Below are positions 8,823-16,557 of a DNA stretch of 64,000 nucleotides, piece by piece; position 1 is the stretch's first letter; each line of letters opens with the position of its first letter. Position numbers and translations under genes: made by a program. The DNA is from an uncultured Bacillota bacterium. Its GTDB lineage: Bacteria; Bacillota; Clostridia; Peptostreptococcales; Anaerovoracaceae. The DNA lies in the NCBI GenBank assembly GCA_927441425.1, contig CAKMKG010000027.1, forward strand, positions 1 to 64,000. The letters are read 5' to 3'. The notes beneath the pieces were generated by a model. That model did no database searches, was not told the DNA's origin, and saw only the letters and a list, made by a program, of their open reading frames with translations.

Positions 8823-10799
8823 ATGAAAAACATTAAAATACTTATTTTTATCCTGCTGCTATCTGTAGGCTTCACGTTCAATGGCGAATTATATATGCTA
8901 TATTTAAATAATTTTCAGGAAAGCTATTATCAGGCGAACTTTGTCCTTGACAGGCCAACAAAAGAGGTATCCGGTGATGAAATCATCAGCCACTTTGTAC
9001 ATGCAGGGGAAAAAAATCATGTTGATTTTTTTCTGGTGTCCCGGGAGATTCGGTCTGCTATAGCAACAGACATTACCATATATGGGACAGATGATGCACT
9101 GCGGCATCTGCAGTCTCAAGGCATCAAAAAAGGGAAGAGTAAAAGCCTCTTCTTTGGAGCGGCTTCCATCCGCTATGAATCATTTCAGGAAATCGAAAAT
9201 ATTACAAAGTATGATGCCTGTTATTTTATTGGGGACAAAACAAAGAAAAAAGACTTCGATTCGTTTAAAGCGGAGCTTATCGGTCAATATGGCGGTGGTT
9301 TTCCCAAGCTAAAAGGATCGGATCAGGAAACCTGGCTCAATTTATTGACCGTGTGGGGAATTATTTTTTGCCTGGCTCTAATGATGACCTTTTATGAGGT
9401 CACGTATCAAAAAAAAGAAACTATGGTTCGAATCATCTTGGGCGAAAACCTGAGTACAATTTTTGCCAGAAACATCCTGATAGATACAGCTTCCCTTTTC
9501 TTCCTGTTTCTATTGATTCCCCGATTATTATATAGCTATACCAATGCGTATTTTAAGCTGCCTTTTATTGCCCTTTTGTTTGCCATATTCCTGTTTACCA
9601 ATACTCTGCTCAATGCAACTATCTTGAATATTCATTTCAAAAAGGATCTTGCCAGTGGGAATGACGGACAGGCGCTGCTCGTTTCAAATTATGTGATAAA
9701 AGTCGCGACAACCATCCTGACAATTCTTATCCTATCAAGTAATTTGATCATCATAAATGATGCCTTTAACTTGTATCAGCAGAGAGGTTTTTTTGAAAGG
9801 CATAAAGATTACAGCTATTATCAGTTAAATTATAAAATAGATAATCATATAGGGAAATCTTTTGAGGATGACATGTTTATGAATCAGAAATTTTACGAGC
9901 GATTCCAGCACCGCTCATTACAATACGTGGATTTAACGGAGAACTTTGATAGCCGTTACCCTGTTCTGCTGCACAATCGGACTGCGATAAAGGAAATCAA
10001 AAGCATTTATCCTTCGATTGAAAATGCCATCAACAAAGTGACTGAGGAAAAAGTGTATTTATTACTACCGTCGAATCTTTGCAGCGGTTCACGGGAACAT
10101 GATATAGCGATGGAAATCGGCAATGCTTTTTTTAGCGGAGCGAGATATGGAAATATCGAAACAATTGTATACGATACGGATATTTCTCTCGTAGGAATTC
10201 ATCGATTGAATAATTATCAGATGAAACTATATAATAACCCTATTCTTCTGTACAATAATACCATTTTTCAGACAAACAAATCACTGGAGGGATACGATGG
10301 ATATTATGCATATGATACAATGTATGATATTTCTTTAAAAGATTGGCAGTCATTTATACAAGAATTTCAACTTACAGATCAAATTATAGCTAAATCAAAT
10401 GTCCTGGACATTTACGAATATAGTTGGGTTGCGGTTTCACGCAATATGAGACTGACGCTAATTCTCTCCGCTTTTTTACTGATCCTGGAAATGACCCTTA
10501 TCATCTTTATTATTCGTTTGGAATATCAATTTAATGCGATTGAACTGGCATTGAAAAAGGTTCACGGATACTCCTTATATAGGCGCAACAAAAAAATATT
10601 TGCCGTAACAATCTTCAGTTCTTTCTTAGGTATATTGGCAGCATTCATTCTTACCCAACAACTGCAAACACACAGTGGATGTTATTCAATTATAGTAGGA
10701 CTGCTTCTGCTAGCATTGGAGCTTTGCTATATATTTATAAAAGCGAAAAAGACAGAAAAAGCTACATTAATATCTGTTCTGAAAGGAGAAAAGCTATGA
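8823..10799 (+). CDS. Bacteriocin-associated integral membrane protein (DUF1430 type)
   Basis: 658 aa from ATG 8823 (an in-frame GTG at 8811 is an alternative). Topology: one N-terminal hydrophobic segment (residues 1-20), a large extracytoplasmic domain, four or so TM segments around residues 175-330, a second extracytoplasmic stretch (about 330-540) and a C-terminal cluster of about three TM segments (about 545-650). Length and topology match the membrane partner of lactococcin-972-group ABC exporters, FtsX/MacB-like permeases implicated in immunity or export. Its stop overlaps the ATPase start (ATGA), so the two are a coupled pair. Confidence 0.8.
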   Translation: MKNIKILIFILLLSVGFTFNGELYMLYLNNFQESYYQANFVLDRPTKEVSGDEIISHFVHAGEKNHVDFFLVSREIRSAIATDITIYGTDDALRHLQSQGIKKGKSKSLFFGAASIRYESFQEIENITKYDACYFIGDKTKKKDFDSFKAELIGQYGGGFPKLKGSDQETWLNLLTVWGIIFCLALMMTFYEVTYQKKETMVRIILGENLSTIFARNILIDTASLFFLFLLIPRLLYSYTNAYFKLPFIALLFAIFLFTNTLLNATILNIHFKKDLASGNDGQALLVSNYVIKVATTILTILILSSNLIIINDAFNLYQQRGFFERHKDYSYYQLNYKIDNHIGKSFEDDMFMNQKFYERFQHRSLQYVDLTENFDSRYPVLLHNRTAIKEIKSIYPSIENAINKVTEEKVYLLLPSNLCSGSREHDIAMEIGNAFFSGARYGNIETIVYDTDISLVGIHRLNNYQMKLYNNPILLYNNTIFQTNKSLEGYDGYYAYDTMYDISLKDWQSFIQEFQLTDQIIAKSNVLDIYEYSWVAVSRNMRLTLILSAFLLILEMTLIIFIIRLEYQFNAIELALKKVHGYSLYRRNKKIFAVTIFSSFLGILAAFILTQQLQTHSGCYSIIVGLLLLALELCYIFIKAKKTEKATLISVLKGEKL

Positions 10800-11407
10800 T
10801 TGAAGGAAAGAATATTACTAAAAAATTTAATGATCTGATACTATTTGACCGATTTAACTTTAAAATTAACGATGGTGAATTTGTATGTTTTTCGGGGGCA
10901 AGCGGATCAGGAAAGACTACGCTTTTAAATATCATCGGTCTGCTAGAGCCCATTGATAGCGGAGAGCTGATAATAAATGGAGTTCAATACACTACTACTA
11001 AACAGAAGCTTGAGTACTATCGAACACAGGTTGGCTTTCTCTTTCAAAATTTCGCGTTGATTGAGAATAAAACCGTCGAACAGAATCTGGAGATTGTCGC
11101 AAAGGAAAACCGCACTAGTTGCAGCATCATGGATGTACTGGATAAAGTAGGATTACAGGATAAACTTAACAGTAAAATCTACACCTTGTCAGGTGGCGAA
11201 CAACAACGGATTGCTTTGGCACGCTTATTTCTAAAAAAAAGTAATATTATTTTAGCGGACGAGCCAACTGGTTCTCTGGATGCTAAGAATGCCCAAATTG
11301 TGATGCGCAGTTTGCTTGATTTAAATCAGCAAGGAAAAACAGTCATTCTTGTAACACACGATGAGACGATTAAAAGAATGGCGAGAAAGGTATTTGAACT
11401 ATCATGA
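10796..11407 (+). CDS. ABC transporter ATP-binding protein, bacteriocin export/immunity type
   Basis: 203 aa from ATG 10796, preceded by AAAGGAGA; longer ORF starts lie inside the previous gene. All ABC motifs are intact: Walker A GASGSGKTT, Q-loop LFQNFAL, signature LSGGEQQR, Walker B IILADEPTG, D-loop SLDAK and switch His in LVTHD. The small size and the EPTGSLD sequence place it in the LolD/MacB-like group that pairs with FtsX-like permeases. It overlaps both neighbours by 4 bp, so one translational unit with the membrane protein and the next gene is expected. Confidence 0.9.
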   Translation: MIEGKNITKKFNDLILFDRFNFKINDGEFVCFSGASGSGKTTLLNIIGLLEPIDSGELIINGVQYTTTKQKLEYYRTQVGFLFQNFALIENKTVEQNLEIVAKENRTSCSIMDVLDKVGLQDKLNSKIYTLSGGEQQRIALARLFLKKSNIILADEPTGSLDAKNAQIVMRSLLDLNQQGKTVILVTHDETIKRMARKVFELS

Positions 11408-11910
11408 GTAAAAAAAAGAGAAGTATTATGAGATATATGCTGCAAATTTTATTAGGTTTCTTTCTAATATGGAACATCGTTTGGTCAGTAAATTTTTATA
11501 CTTATTATAAGTTTTCTTCCGGATACATGAAGTCACCCGTTAGCTACATTAAGAGTGGTAAAGACTATACCTATACTGTTGCTTGTCCGAGATATTTATC
11601 GTTTACAGGAAATTTTGCCTTGACCAATAATGATAATCTTTCCATAATAATTTGGCCAGCTATATTTATGCTCGGCAATTCTGAATATGGAGCAGGAATA
11701 TATGATGAAATGTCAGATTCAACATACAGATTCTATGTAGATGAAGATCTGAAATATCTTTATAAAAATGAAATGGGGTATTCAGATTCAGAAGAAAAAA
11801 CGATACAAATCCTTCTGGGAAAATATCAGAAAGATTTACATAAGATGCGTCGATTAGCGTATGATGAGTGGAATATTGAAATGACGGATAAACCTGATGG
11901 CACTTACTGA
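11404..11910 (+). CDS. Membrane-anchored protein of unknown function in the bacteriocin operon
   Basis: 168 aa, starting inside the ATPase stop codon (ATGA overlap). A basic N-terminus (MSKKKRSIMRY) and one hydrophobic segment (about residues 11-32) indicate an N-in, C-out single-pass protein. The outer part of about 135 residues is mixed and ends in a charged helix (EKTIQILLGKYQKDLHKMRRLAYDEW). I do not recognise a family. Described lactococcin 972 loci usually have three genes, so this fourth, translationally coupled gene is a candidate immunity or accessory protein. That role is inferred from position only. Confidence 0.7.
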   Translation: MSKKKRSIMRYMLQILLGFFLIWNIVWSVNFYTYYKFSSGYMKSPVSYIKSGKDYTYTVACPRYLSFTGNFALTNNDNLSIIIWPAIFMLGNSEYGAGIYDEMSDSTYRFYVDEDLKYLYKNEMGYSDSEEKTIQILLGKYQKDLHKMRRLAYDEWNIEMTDKPDGTY

Positions 11911-11950
11911 AAAACTATTGATTGGGAGACCATTCGAAAGCTTTTGTAAA

Positions 11951-11989
11951 CCTCTTGGTTGATGTAAGAGAAATACATCAGCTAGGAGG
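11951..11989 (+). promoter_or_regulatory. 16-bp hairpin sequestering the next ribosome binding site
   Basis: CCTCTTGGTTGATGTA (11951-11966) pairs along its whole length with TACATCAGCTAGGAGG (11974-11989) using three G-U pairs, around a 7-nt loop. The right arm ends in the Shine-Dalgarno AGGAGG of the 17-codon ORF starting at 11997. There is no proper U-tract (CTTTAAAA follows), so translational masking fits better than termination. Confidence 0.65.
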
Positions 11990-11996
11990 CTTTAAA

Positions 11997-12050
11997 ATGG
12001 CAAGGCATTTACGGCGGAGAAAGCAGGTAATAAATATAATAATTGCTTAG
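11997..12050 (+). CDS. 17-aa cationic peptide ORF (MARHLRRRKQVINIIIA)
   Basis: ATG 11997 to TAG 12048-12050, seven bases after AGGAGG. The peptide is strongly basic in its first half (RHLRRRK) and hydrophobic at its end (VINIIIA), a short amphipathic layout seen in regulatory or toxic peptides. It lies between the bacteriocin operon and the LytTR regulator. No signal peptide or double-Gly leader is visible. It could be a real peptide, a leader for the downstream gene, or a chance ORF; the fully paired ribosome binding site makes it worth recording. Confidence 0.35.
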   Translation: MARHLRRRKQVINIIIA

Positions 12051-12172
12051 TACCTATCTAAAAAAGTTTTGCAAAATTTTCCAAAAACGTGTAACAAATC
12101 GCTCCCATTATACGTCTATATTATATGGGGTATTTCATATAACTGCAGAAAGAAAGAAGGGAGTATTCTAAA

Positions 12173-12895
12173 ATGTTTCGTATTGCTATCTGTGACGATG
12201 AACAGGTAATATGTTCGCAAATTGAAAGAATCGTATTGAATTATTATGGAATAAAAACATCGCATAGCATAGAAGTGGATGTTTACTTTTCCGGTGAAGA
12301 ATTATATCGATATCTTAAAGACGGAACTTATTATGACATGATTTTTCTGGACATAGAACTCAGGAAGCTTAATGGAATCGATGTGGGAAGAAAGATCCGG
12401 AATGATCTGAAAAACGAAGCCGTTCTGATCGTATACGTGTCGGGGAGGGATAGCTATGCCATGGATTTGTTCGAAGTAAGACCGATGCATTATTTAGTAA
12501 AGCCAATAACGCCGGAAAAAATTTTGACAGTATTAGATAAAGGTATCGAATTATCAAATAAGATTTGCCATGCTTTTCAATATAAGCAGGGGCATAGCGC
12601 CAAGAAAATTGAATTAAAAAATATTCTATATTTCGAAAGCTTAGACAGGAAGGTTAGAATGATTACCACGGAGGGAGTCGAAATCTTTTATGGTTCATTA
12701 TCAAAGATTCTCATTCAACTAGAAAGATATGGATTCTTTTCCTGCCATAAATCGTATCTGGTAAATTATCATCATGTTACAAAGTTTGAATATGACAAAT
12801 TGCATATGAAGAATGGTATGACCTTATCGATTAGTCAGCCGAAACGGAAAAGTGTCCGGGCAATGCAGTTGGGGATTGAGATGGTAAAGGTTTAA
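12173..12895 (+). CDS. LytTR-family response regulator
   Basis: 240 aa. The receiver domain (1-120) has the acidic pair in ICDDEQ (D8, D9), the phosphoacceptor D60 in MIFLDIEL, Ser90 in YVSG and K110 in LVKPITP. The LytTR DNA-binding domain (about 137-240) has KKIELKNILYFESLDRKVRM, FFSCHKSYLVNYHHV and the SISQPKRKSVR end. Start ATG 12173 after GAAGGGAG. It belongs with AgrA/ComE/PlnC regulators that bind paired 9-bp direct repeats; two such sites flank it, before the bacteriocin operon and just after this gene. No histidine kinase is encoded in the window, so the signal input is missing or supplied from elsewhere. Confidence 0.93.
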   Translation: MFRIAICDDEQVICSQIERIVLNYYGIKTSHSIEVDVYFSGEELYRYLKDGTYYDMIFLDIELRKLNGIDVGRKIRNDLKNEAVLIVYVSGRDSYAMDLFEVRPMHYLVKPITPEKILTVLDKGIELSNKICHAFQYKQGHSAKKIELKNILYFESLDRKVRMITTEGVEIFYGSLSKILIQLERYGFFSCHKSYLVNYHHVTKFEYDKLHMKNGMTLSISQPKRKSVRAMQLGIEMVKV

Positions 12896-12903
12896 ACATA
12901 AAT

Positions 12904-12966
12904 TTAGTTCACTGCAAAATAAGTATAAATTATTACAATATTCGGCATGATTGCTTATTTTAAGAT
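12904..12966 (+). promoter_or_regulatory. Second LytTR-type direct-repeat operator and promoter
   Basis: TTAGTTCAC (12904-12912), 13-bp spacer, then the degenerate TAAATTATT (12926-12934), with TTCGGCA downstream and TAAGAT at 12961-12966 as the probable -10. Over about 60 bp it closely matches the block at 7959-8020. The near-identical first half and weaker second half suggest the same regulator with lower affinity here. Confidence 0.68.
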
Positions 12967-13021
12967 GAAATGTTTTTCAAGAAATAGTCTTAAGATATTA
13001 TCTTATTAAGGGGGGAAGGTA

Positions 13022-13324
13022 ATGGCAAAAATAATACATTTTTTAGAAACTAATAAAGATAATTCAAAACTGATATATGAAGTATTGATTGCTGGCATAT
13101 TTTTGATCATATTTTATGTTATGCTCTTTATTATTGAATATATCAGGCATTCAAGAGGAGTCAGTTTTTGGCTTATAAATCAATACTCTGTAATTGCGTT
13201 GATAGGAGCCATACCTGTTGTATTTAAACAATACTGTTTTAGTTCAATTTTTCTCATAGGTGCGCTGATCGGCTGGAGTGGCGCTTGCTATGTTGCTTAT
13301 TACAGGGGCCGCATCCCACAATGA
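13022..13324 (+). CDS. Small membrane protein, three hydrophobic segments, unknown function
   Basis: 100 aa from ATG 13022 behind a very strong GGGGGGAAGG ribosome binding site. Hydrophobic segments lie at about residues 21-43, 56-69 and 74-92, so it is an integral membrane protein. No family is recognised. Its promoter carries the same LytTR direct repeat as the bacteriocin operon, so co-induction is expected. A small co-regulated membrane protein is a natural candidate for bacteriocin self-immunity, by inference only. The next gene overlaps it (ATGA). Confidence 0.65.
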   Translation: MAKIIHFLETNKDNSKLIYEVLIAGIFLIIFYVMLFIIEYIRHSRGVSFWLINQYSVIALIGAIPVVFKQYCFSSIFLIGALIGWSGACYVAYYRGRIPQ

Positions 13325-13440
13325 TTGGAGCCTTTTATAATATGGTCATCCTGTTTGTCGGCTTTATATTAGGATTGATCGCACAGATCAGGCATAACAT
13401 CCACAAAGCAAATCCCGACCTATATAAAAAAAACAAGTAA
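13321..13440 (+). CDS. 39-aa single-span membrane peptide
   Basis: ATG 13321 overlaps the TGA of the preceding gene, a classic translational-coupling arrangement. One hydrophobic segment (about residues 5-22, FYNMVILFVGFILGLIAQI) is followed by a basic tail (RHNIHKANPDLYKKNK). It is too short for most gene finders. With the preceding gene it forms a two-component membrane operon under the second LytTR-type site; function unknown. Confidence 0.55.
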   Translation: MIGAFYNMVILFVGFILGLIAQIRHNIHKANPDLYKKNK

Positions 13441-13469
13441 TTTCCAGACTGTTCCAGAGACGTGTCTAA

Positions 13470-13682
13470 GTGGGAGAGGTTGAGAATGGAAAAACACTAA
13501 TCGAATCTGCCGGGATGACATGGGATCAATATTGGAATGAGTATAAACCAACATATGAGACGCCGGCACATCTCATTAAGATCAATATTGCTGAGTATCT
13601 GGAAGAAAATAATTTAGAAGAGATTGATGTATCATCCATAGAATATGAAATCTTAAATAAAGAATATCTTGATTTGTTCTAA
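13470..13682 (+). CDS. Hypothetical 70-aa acidic protein, start uncertain
   Basis: The reading frame opens at GTG 13470 but has no good ribosome binding site. The only good one (GGGAGAGGTTGAGA) precedes ATG 13486, which is in another frame and hits a stop after four codons. This may be a frameshifted gene or one using the GTG. The product is acidic, with a likely helical middle (LIKINIAEYLEENNLEEI). It is 29 bp downstream of the 39-aa peptide gene and precedes a terminator, so it probably ends the same transcript. Confidence 0.4.
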   Translation: MGEVENGKTLIESAGMTWDQYWNEYKPTYETPAHLIKINIAEYLEENNLEEIDVSSIEYEILNKEYLDLF

Positions 13683-13726
13683 ACTAGTATGCACGTCATC
13701 AAGCGTATAACAGTAATATTATAATC

Positions 13727-13763
13727 GAACGGCTGCCTAAAACATAGGTGGTCGTTCTTTTAG
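13727..13763 (+). terminator. Intrinsic terminator closing the bacteriocin island
   Basis: GAACGGCTGCCT pairs imperfectly with AGGTGGTCGTTC and is followed by TTTTAG. Confidence 0.7.
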
Positions 13764-13968
13764 AATATTACCTAATTATTTCTATTAATTTCACCAACCC
13801 CCTTGTTCAACGAATCATTACATTATATAATGATGCAGACGAGAAAAACGATTAAAACAGATCAAAATTGAATTAAATTAAACGAATGATCGAAATCATG
13901 ATAAGCAATTGATTTTTTGCGATTCCAGATCGATCAGGGAATGCGTTGCCATGTGAGGGGATGATAGG

Positions 13969-14163
13969 ATGAGTGCGGATGTAAAGTTTTTAACAATTGA
14001 AGATGTGGCGGATATGCTGCAGGTGACGAGAACGACCATATACAACTTAAAGAAAAAAGGGCTGCCCTATATTAAACTGGGAAAGAACATAAGATTCAAT
14101 CAGGAAGAAGTGGTCAACTGGGTGATGAGTAATACACGAGAAGTTACAAAAGAGAAGGAATGA
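13969..14163 (+). CDS. Excisionase-family helix-turn-helix protein
   Basis: 64 aa. The sequence FLTIEDVADMLQVTRTTIYNLKK, KGLPYIKLGKNIRFNQEEVVNWV is a MerR-like winged helix-turn-helix of the excisionase/AlpA type (helix_turn_helix_17). Start ATG 13969 after GAGGGGATGATAGG. Such proteins are DNA-binding architectural or regulatory factors; many are not linked to mobile elements, and none is adjacent here. The 17-bp palindrome downstream at 14214-14230 could be its target, which is speculation. Confidence 0.8.
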   Translation: MSADVKFLTIEDVADMLQVTRTTIYNLKKKGLPYIKLGKNIRFNQEEVVNWVMSNTREVTKEKE

Positions 14164-14187
14164 GGAGAACAAGACAAGCTATTTGTA

Positions 14188-14230
14188 TTGACGAAAAAGG
14201 TATTTTACTGTATATTATCGATACGATAAT
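14188..14230 (+). promoter_or_regulatory. Sigma-A promoter with overlapping palindromic operator
   Basis: TTGACG (14188-14193), 17 bp, TATATT (14211-14216). Overlapping the -10 and start site is the perfect palindrome ATTATCG-ATA-CGATAAT (14214-14230), well placed for a repressor. Confidence 0.75.
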
Positions 14231-14250
14231 GAAATAATACAACGGTTGTG

Positions 14251-14307
14251 CGATCCCGGCCTTTTAAAAAGAAGAGATCGGCGCTTGGGGTGAAAAGCGT
14301 TTTTTTG
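14251..14307 (+). promoter_or_regulatory. Attenuator-like leader of the antiporter gene
   Basis: Between the promoter and ATG 14358 lies an intrinsic terminator: CGCTT (14282-14286) pairs with AAGCG (14295-14299), followed by seven T. Upstream, CGATC (14251-14255) can pair with GATCG (14276-14280) right beside it. A terminator inside the 5' leader of a cation antiporter suggests conditional termination, but no known riboswitch consensus is recognised. Confidence 0.5.
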
Positions 14308-14357
14308 TTTTTCCCTCTTTTTTTGATGAAAATTACATGCGGGTTGAGGAGGATATT

Positions 14358-15377
14358 ATGGGCAACTTGATCTATTATATTTTGTTTGCTTTGGGTTTGG
14401 TGCTAATTATTAAGGGCAGTGACTGGTTTCTTGATGCGGTAATCTGGATCGCCAATATCTTTAAAATCCCATATATCATTATTGGTGCAACGATAGTGAG
14501 CATCTGCACGACATTGCCTGAAACCTTTGTTTCCCTAACAGCATCTTTCAAGGGTGAGACGGATGTCGCATTCGGAAATGCCATTGGCTCAATCGCTGTA
14601 AATACGGGATTTATTATGGCAGTGCTGTTGATTTTTGCTAAACCATTCATTGAAGATAAAAAGGATTTCGTTAAGAACGGGGTATTCCTGATCTTCTTAT
14701 TGATTTTAACAATGGTGATCGGTTTTACCGAAGGACAAATCGACCGCTTGACCGGAATCAGCCTATTATGTCTGCTGTTCCTTTATCTCTTTCATAACGT
14801 GCTTTCTGCAAAGAAGCTTATGAGATTAGAGTGCGATGAGGCCTTGAGCAGTGAGCAGGAATGCATCATAGTATCAAAGGGTTCTATCATAAAATATTCA
14901 ATCAAGTTCATTATCGGAATCTCTTTTGTTGTTCTGGGATCCAATCTTTTGGTAGACAACGGAATTCAAATTGCTGAGAGCCTAGGTGTGCCGTCTATGC
15001 TGATCGCAGTGACCTTTACTGCCCTAGGGACATCACTTCCCGAATTGGTGACCGTAATCGCCTCCATTCGGAAAAAAGCAACCAATCTAGGAGTCGGCAA
15101 TATTATCGGAGCCGATATCTTAAATATCATACAAGTAGTAGCAGTTTCTTCCACGATCACGACAATCCCCCTGGAGCATGATAGAAGCATCCTTATTTTC
15201 CAGCTTCCGGTCACCTTAATGATCGTAACGCTGGCGATTCTGTTCGGAACATTTAGCAAGTCGGGCTTTCAGCGTTGGCAAGGTCTGATTCTGCTATTGA
15301 TCTACAGTTTATTCGTCGCATTGAATATGTTAAGAGAAAAGACTCCATTTCTAGGTCCATTATTGTTTGGCGTATGA
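14358..15377 (+). CDS. Calcium/sodium (K+-dependent) antiporter, YrbG/CaCA family
   Basis: 339 aa from ATG 14358, preceded by GAGGAGGATATT; an in-frame ATG at 14337 lies upstream of the ribosome binding site. The two inverted alpha repeats of the CaCA superfamily are visible: SICTTLPETFVSL with GNAIGSIAVN in the first half and ALGTSLPELVTVIASI with GNIIGADILN in the second. Ten or so TM segments are expected. The family exchanges Ca2+ for Na+ across the plasma membrane. Expression is likely governed by the palindrome and the terminator-bearing leader upstream. Confidence 0.9.
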   Translation: MGNLIYYILFALGLVLIIKGSDWFLDAVIWIANIFKIPYIIIGATIVSICTTLPETFVSLTASFKGETDVAFGNAIGSIAVNTGFIMAVLLIFAKPFIEDKKDFVKNGVFLIFLLILTMVIGFTEGQIDRLTGISLLCLLFLYLFHNVLSAKKLMRLECDEALSSEQECIIVSKGSIIKYSIKFIIGISFVVLGSNLLVDNGIQIAESLGVPSMLIAVTFTALGTSLPELVTVIASIRKKATNLGVGNIIGADILNIIQVVAVSSTITTIPLEHDRSILIFQLPVTLMIVTLAILFGTFSKSGFQRWQGLILLLIYSLFVALNMLREKTPFLGPLLFGV

Positions 15378-15420
15378 GTTTATCCTCGAATGGATTGAAT
15401 GTGTAAAAAGTGATATTACT

Positions 15421-16557
15421 TTATATCTCCTTATTGGCTCGTTTGTTCTCGTACATCATTATGTCAATTTTCTTTTGGAATTCTTCGATCTTCATTTTGG
15501 AACGATAGTCATAAACAGCATAACCCATACTAAATCCAAGGGTATATGGTCCTATCGTGTTCTTGTTGTGTTTTTCTAGACACCGATTAATTCTAAAAAC
15601 AGTCTCTTCTAATTCAACTTGATCAGAGATATCCAGAATGATATAGAACTCATCACCGCCAAAGCGTGCGATAAAATCATTGTGGCGAATACAGGTCTTA
15701 AGCAACCTCACGGATGTTTCCAAGGCTTCATCTCCTGTATCATGACCGAAGTTGTCGTTGATCGCTTTAAAGTCATTCAAATCTAAGAGAATTGCAGAAA
15801 AAGTGTTATTTTCGGTGCTGGCAGCAATTTTTTTTCTCATATATGCTTCAAGGCTCTTGCGGTTATATGCTCCGGTTAGATAATCGGTATCCATCCTCCG
15901 ATTCTGAATTGTAAAAAACACGATCAGCAAAGATAAGGATAATCCATTCAGCATGAATGGAATTTCATAAAAAAAGAGCTGCAGGATGATACATGCAAAT
16001 GGAGGTACTGCAAAGAAAACAAGAGACAGGTAATGCTTCTTTTCTATTTTACTTCGATTCGTAATAATCAAAAAGAAAGCAGCAAGAATCAAGCCGATTG
16101 TGATTGAGGCAGGAATCCAGAAATAGGGACCTCGATGGTAAATATTTTCTGTATCGATATAGTAATACCATCTGAAAAATAACGATAAAACTGTTATCAT
16201 CGAGTTTGCAGCAAAAATAGCAAGCAGAGGAATGAGTAATCGCTTTGTGCGATCCTCCTCGTGAAACACCTGAAAATGTGCATACATCAGCCAAAGTGAA
16301 GGAACCACAGGGCCGAGCAAATAAAGCAGGAAATTACCCCAAAAATTGAATTGAGAATAATACGTGCCAGGATTTCCATCGAACCTGCAGAGCATATCAA
16401 ATACGAGCATTGATATTGTAAGATAAAGCATTATCATATATAATTTATGCTGAAAAAAGACTTTTTCTTGATATCTCGAGGCATGGATACTCATGGTGAT
16501 CAATAAAGCAATAGAATAAAAATTTAAAATGATATTATCTGCTAAGTTCAAAATCAA
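15421..16557 (-). CDS. Membrane diguanylate cyclase (GGDEF)
   Basis: 378 aa. The N-terminal 210 residues contain about seven hydrophobic segments forming a membrane sensor of unrecognised type. The GGDEF domain follows (about 215-378), with the intact active site RFGGDEFYI and an inhibitory I-site RHND five residues upstream, so product feedback is expected. It makes c-di-GMP from two GTP. It is convergent with the antiporter gene, with 43 bp between stops. Upstream lies a divergent intergenic region. Confidence 0.92.
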   Translation of the reverse strand: MILNLADNIILNFYSIALLITMSIHASRYQEKVFFQHKLYMIMLYLTISMLVFDMLCRFDGNPGTYYSQFNFWGNFLLYLLGPVVPSLWLMYAHFQVFHEEDRTKRLLIPLLAIFAANSMITVLSLFFRWYYYIDTENIYHRGPYFWIPASITIGLILAAFFLIITNRSKIEKKHYLSLVFFAVPPFACIILQLFFYEIPFMLNGLSLSLLIVFFTIQNRRMDTDYLTGAYNRKSLEAYMRKKIAASTENNTFSAILLDLNDFKAINDNFGHDTGDEALETSVRLLKTCIRHNDFIARFGGDEFYIILDISDQVELEETVFRINRCLEKHNKNTIGPYTLGFSMGYAVYDYRSKMKIEEFQKKIDIMMYENKRANKEI

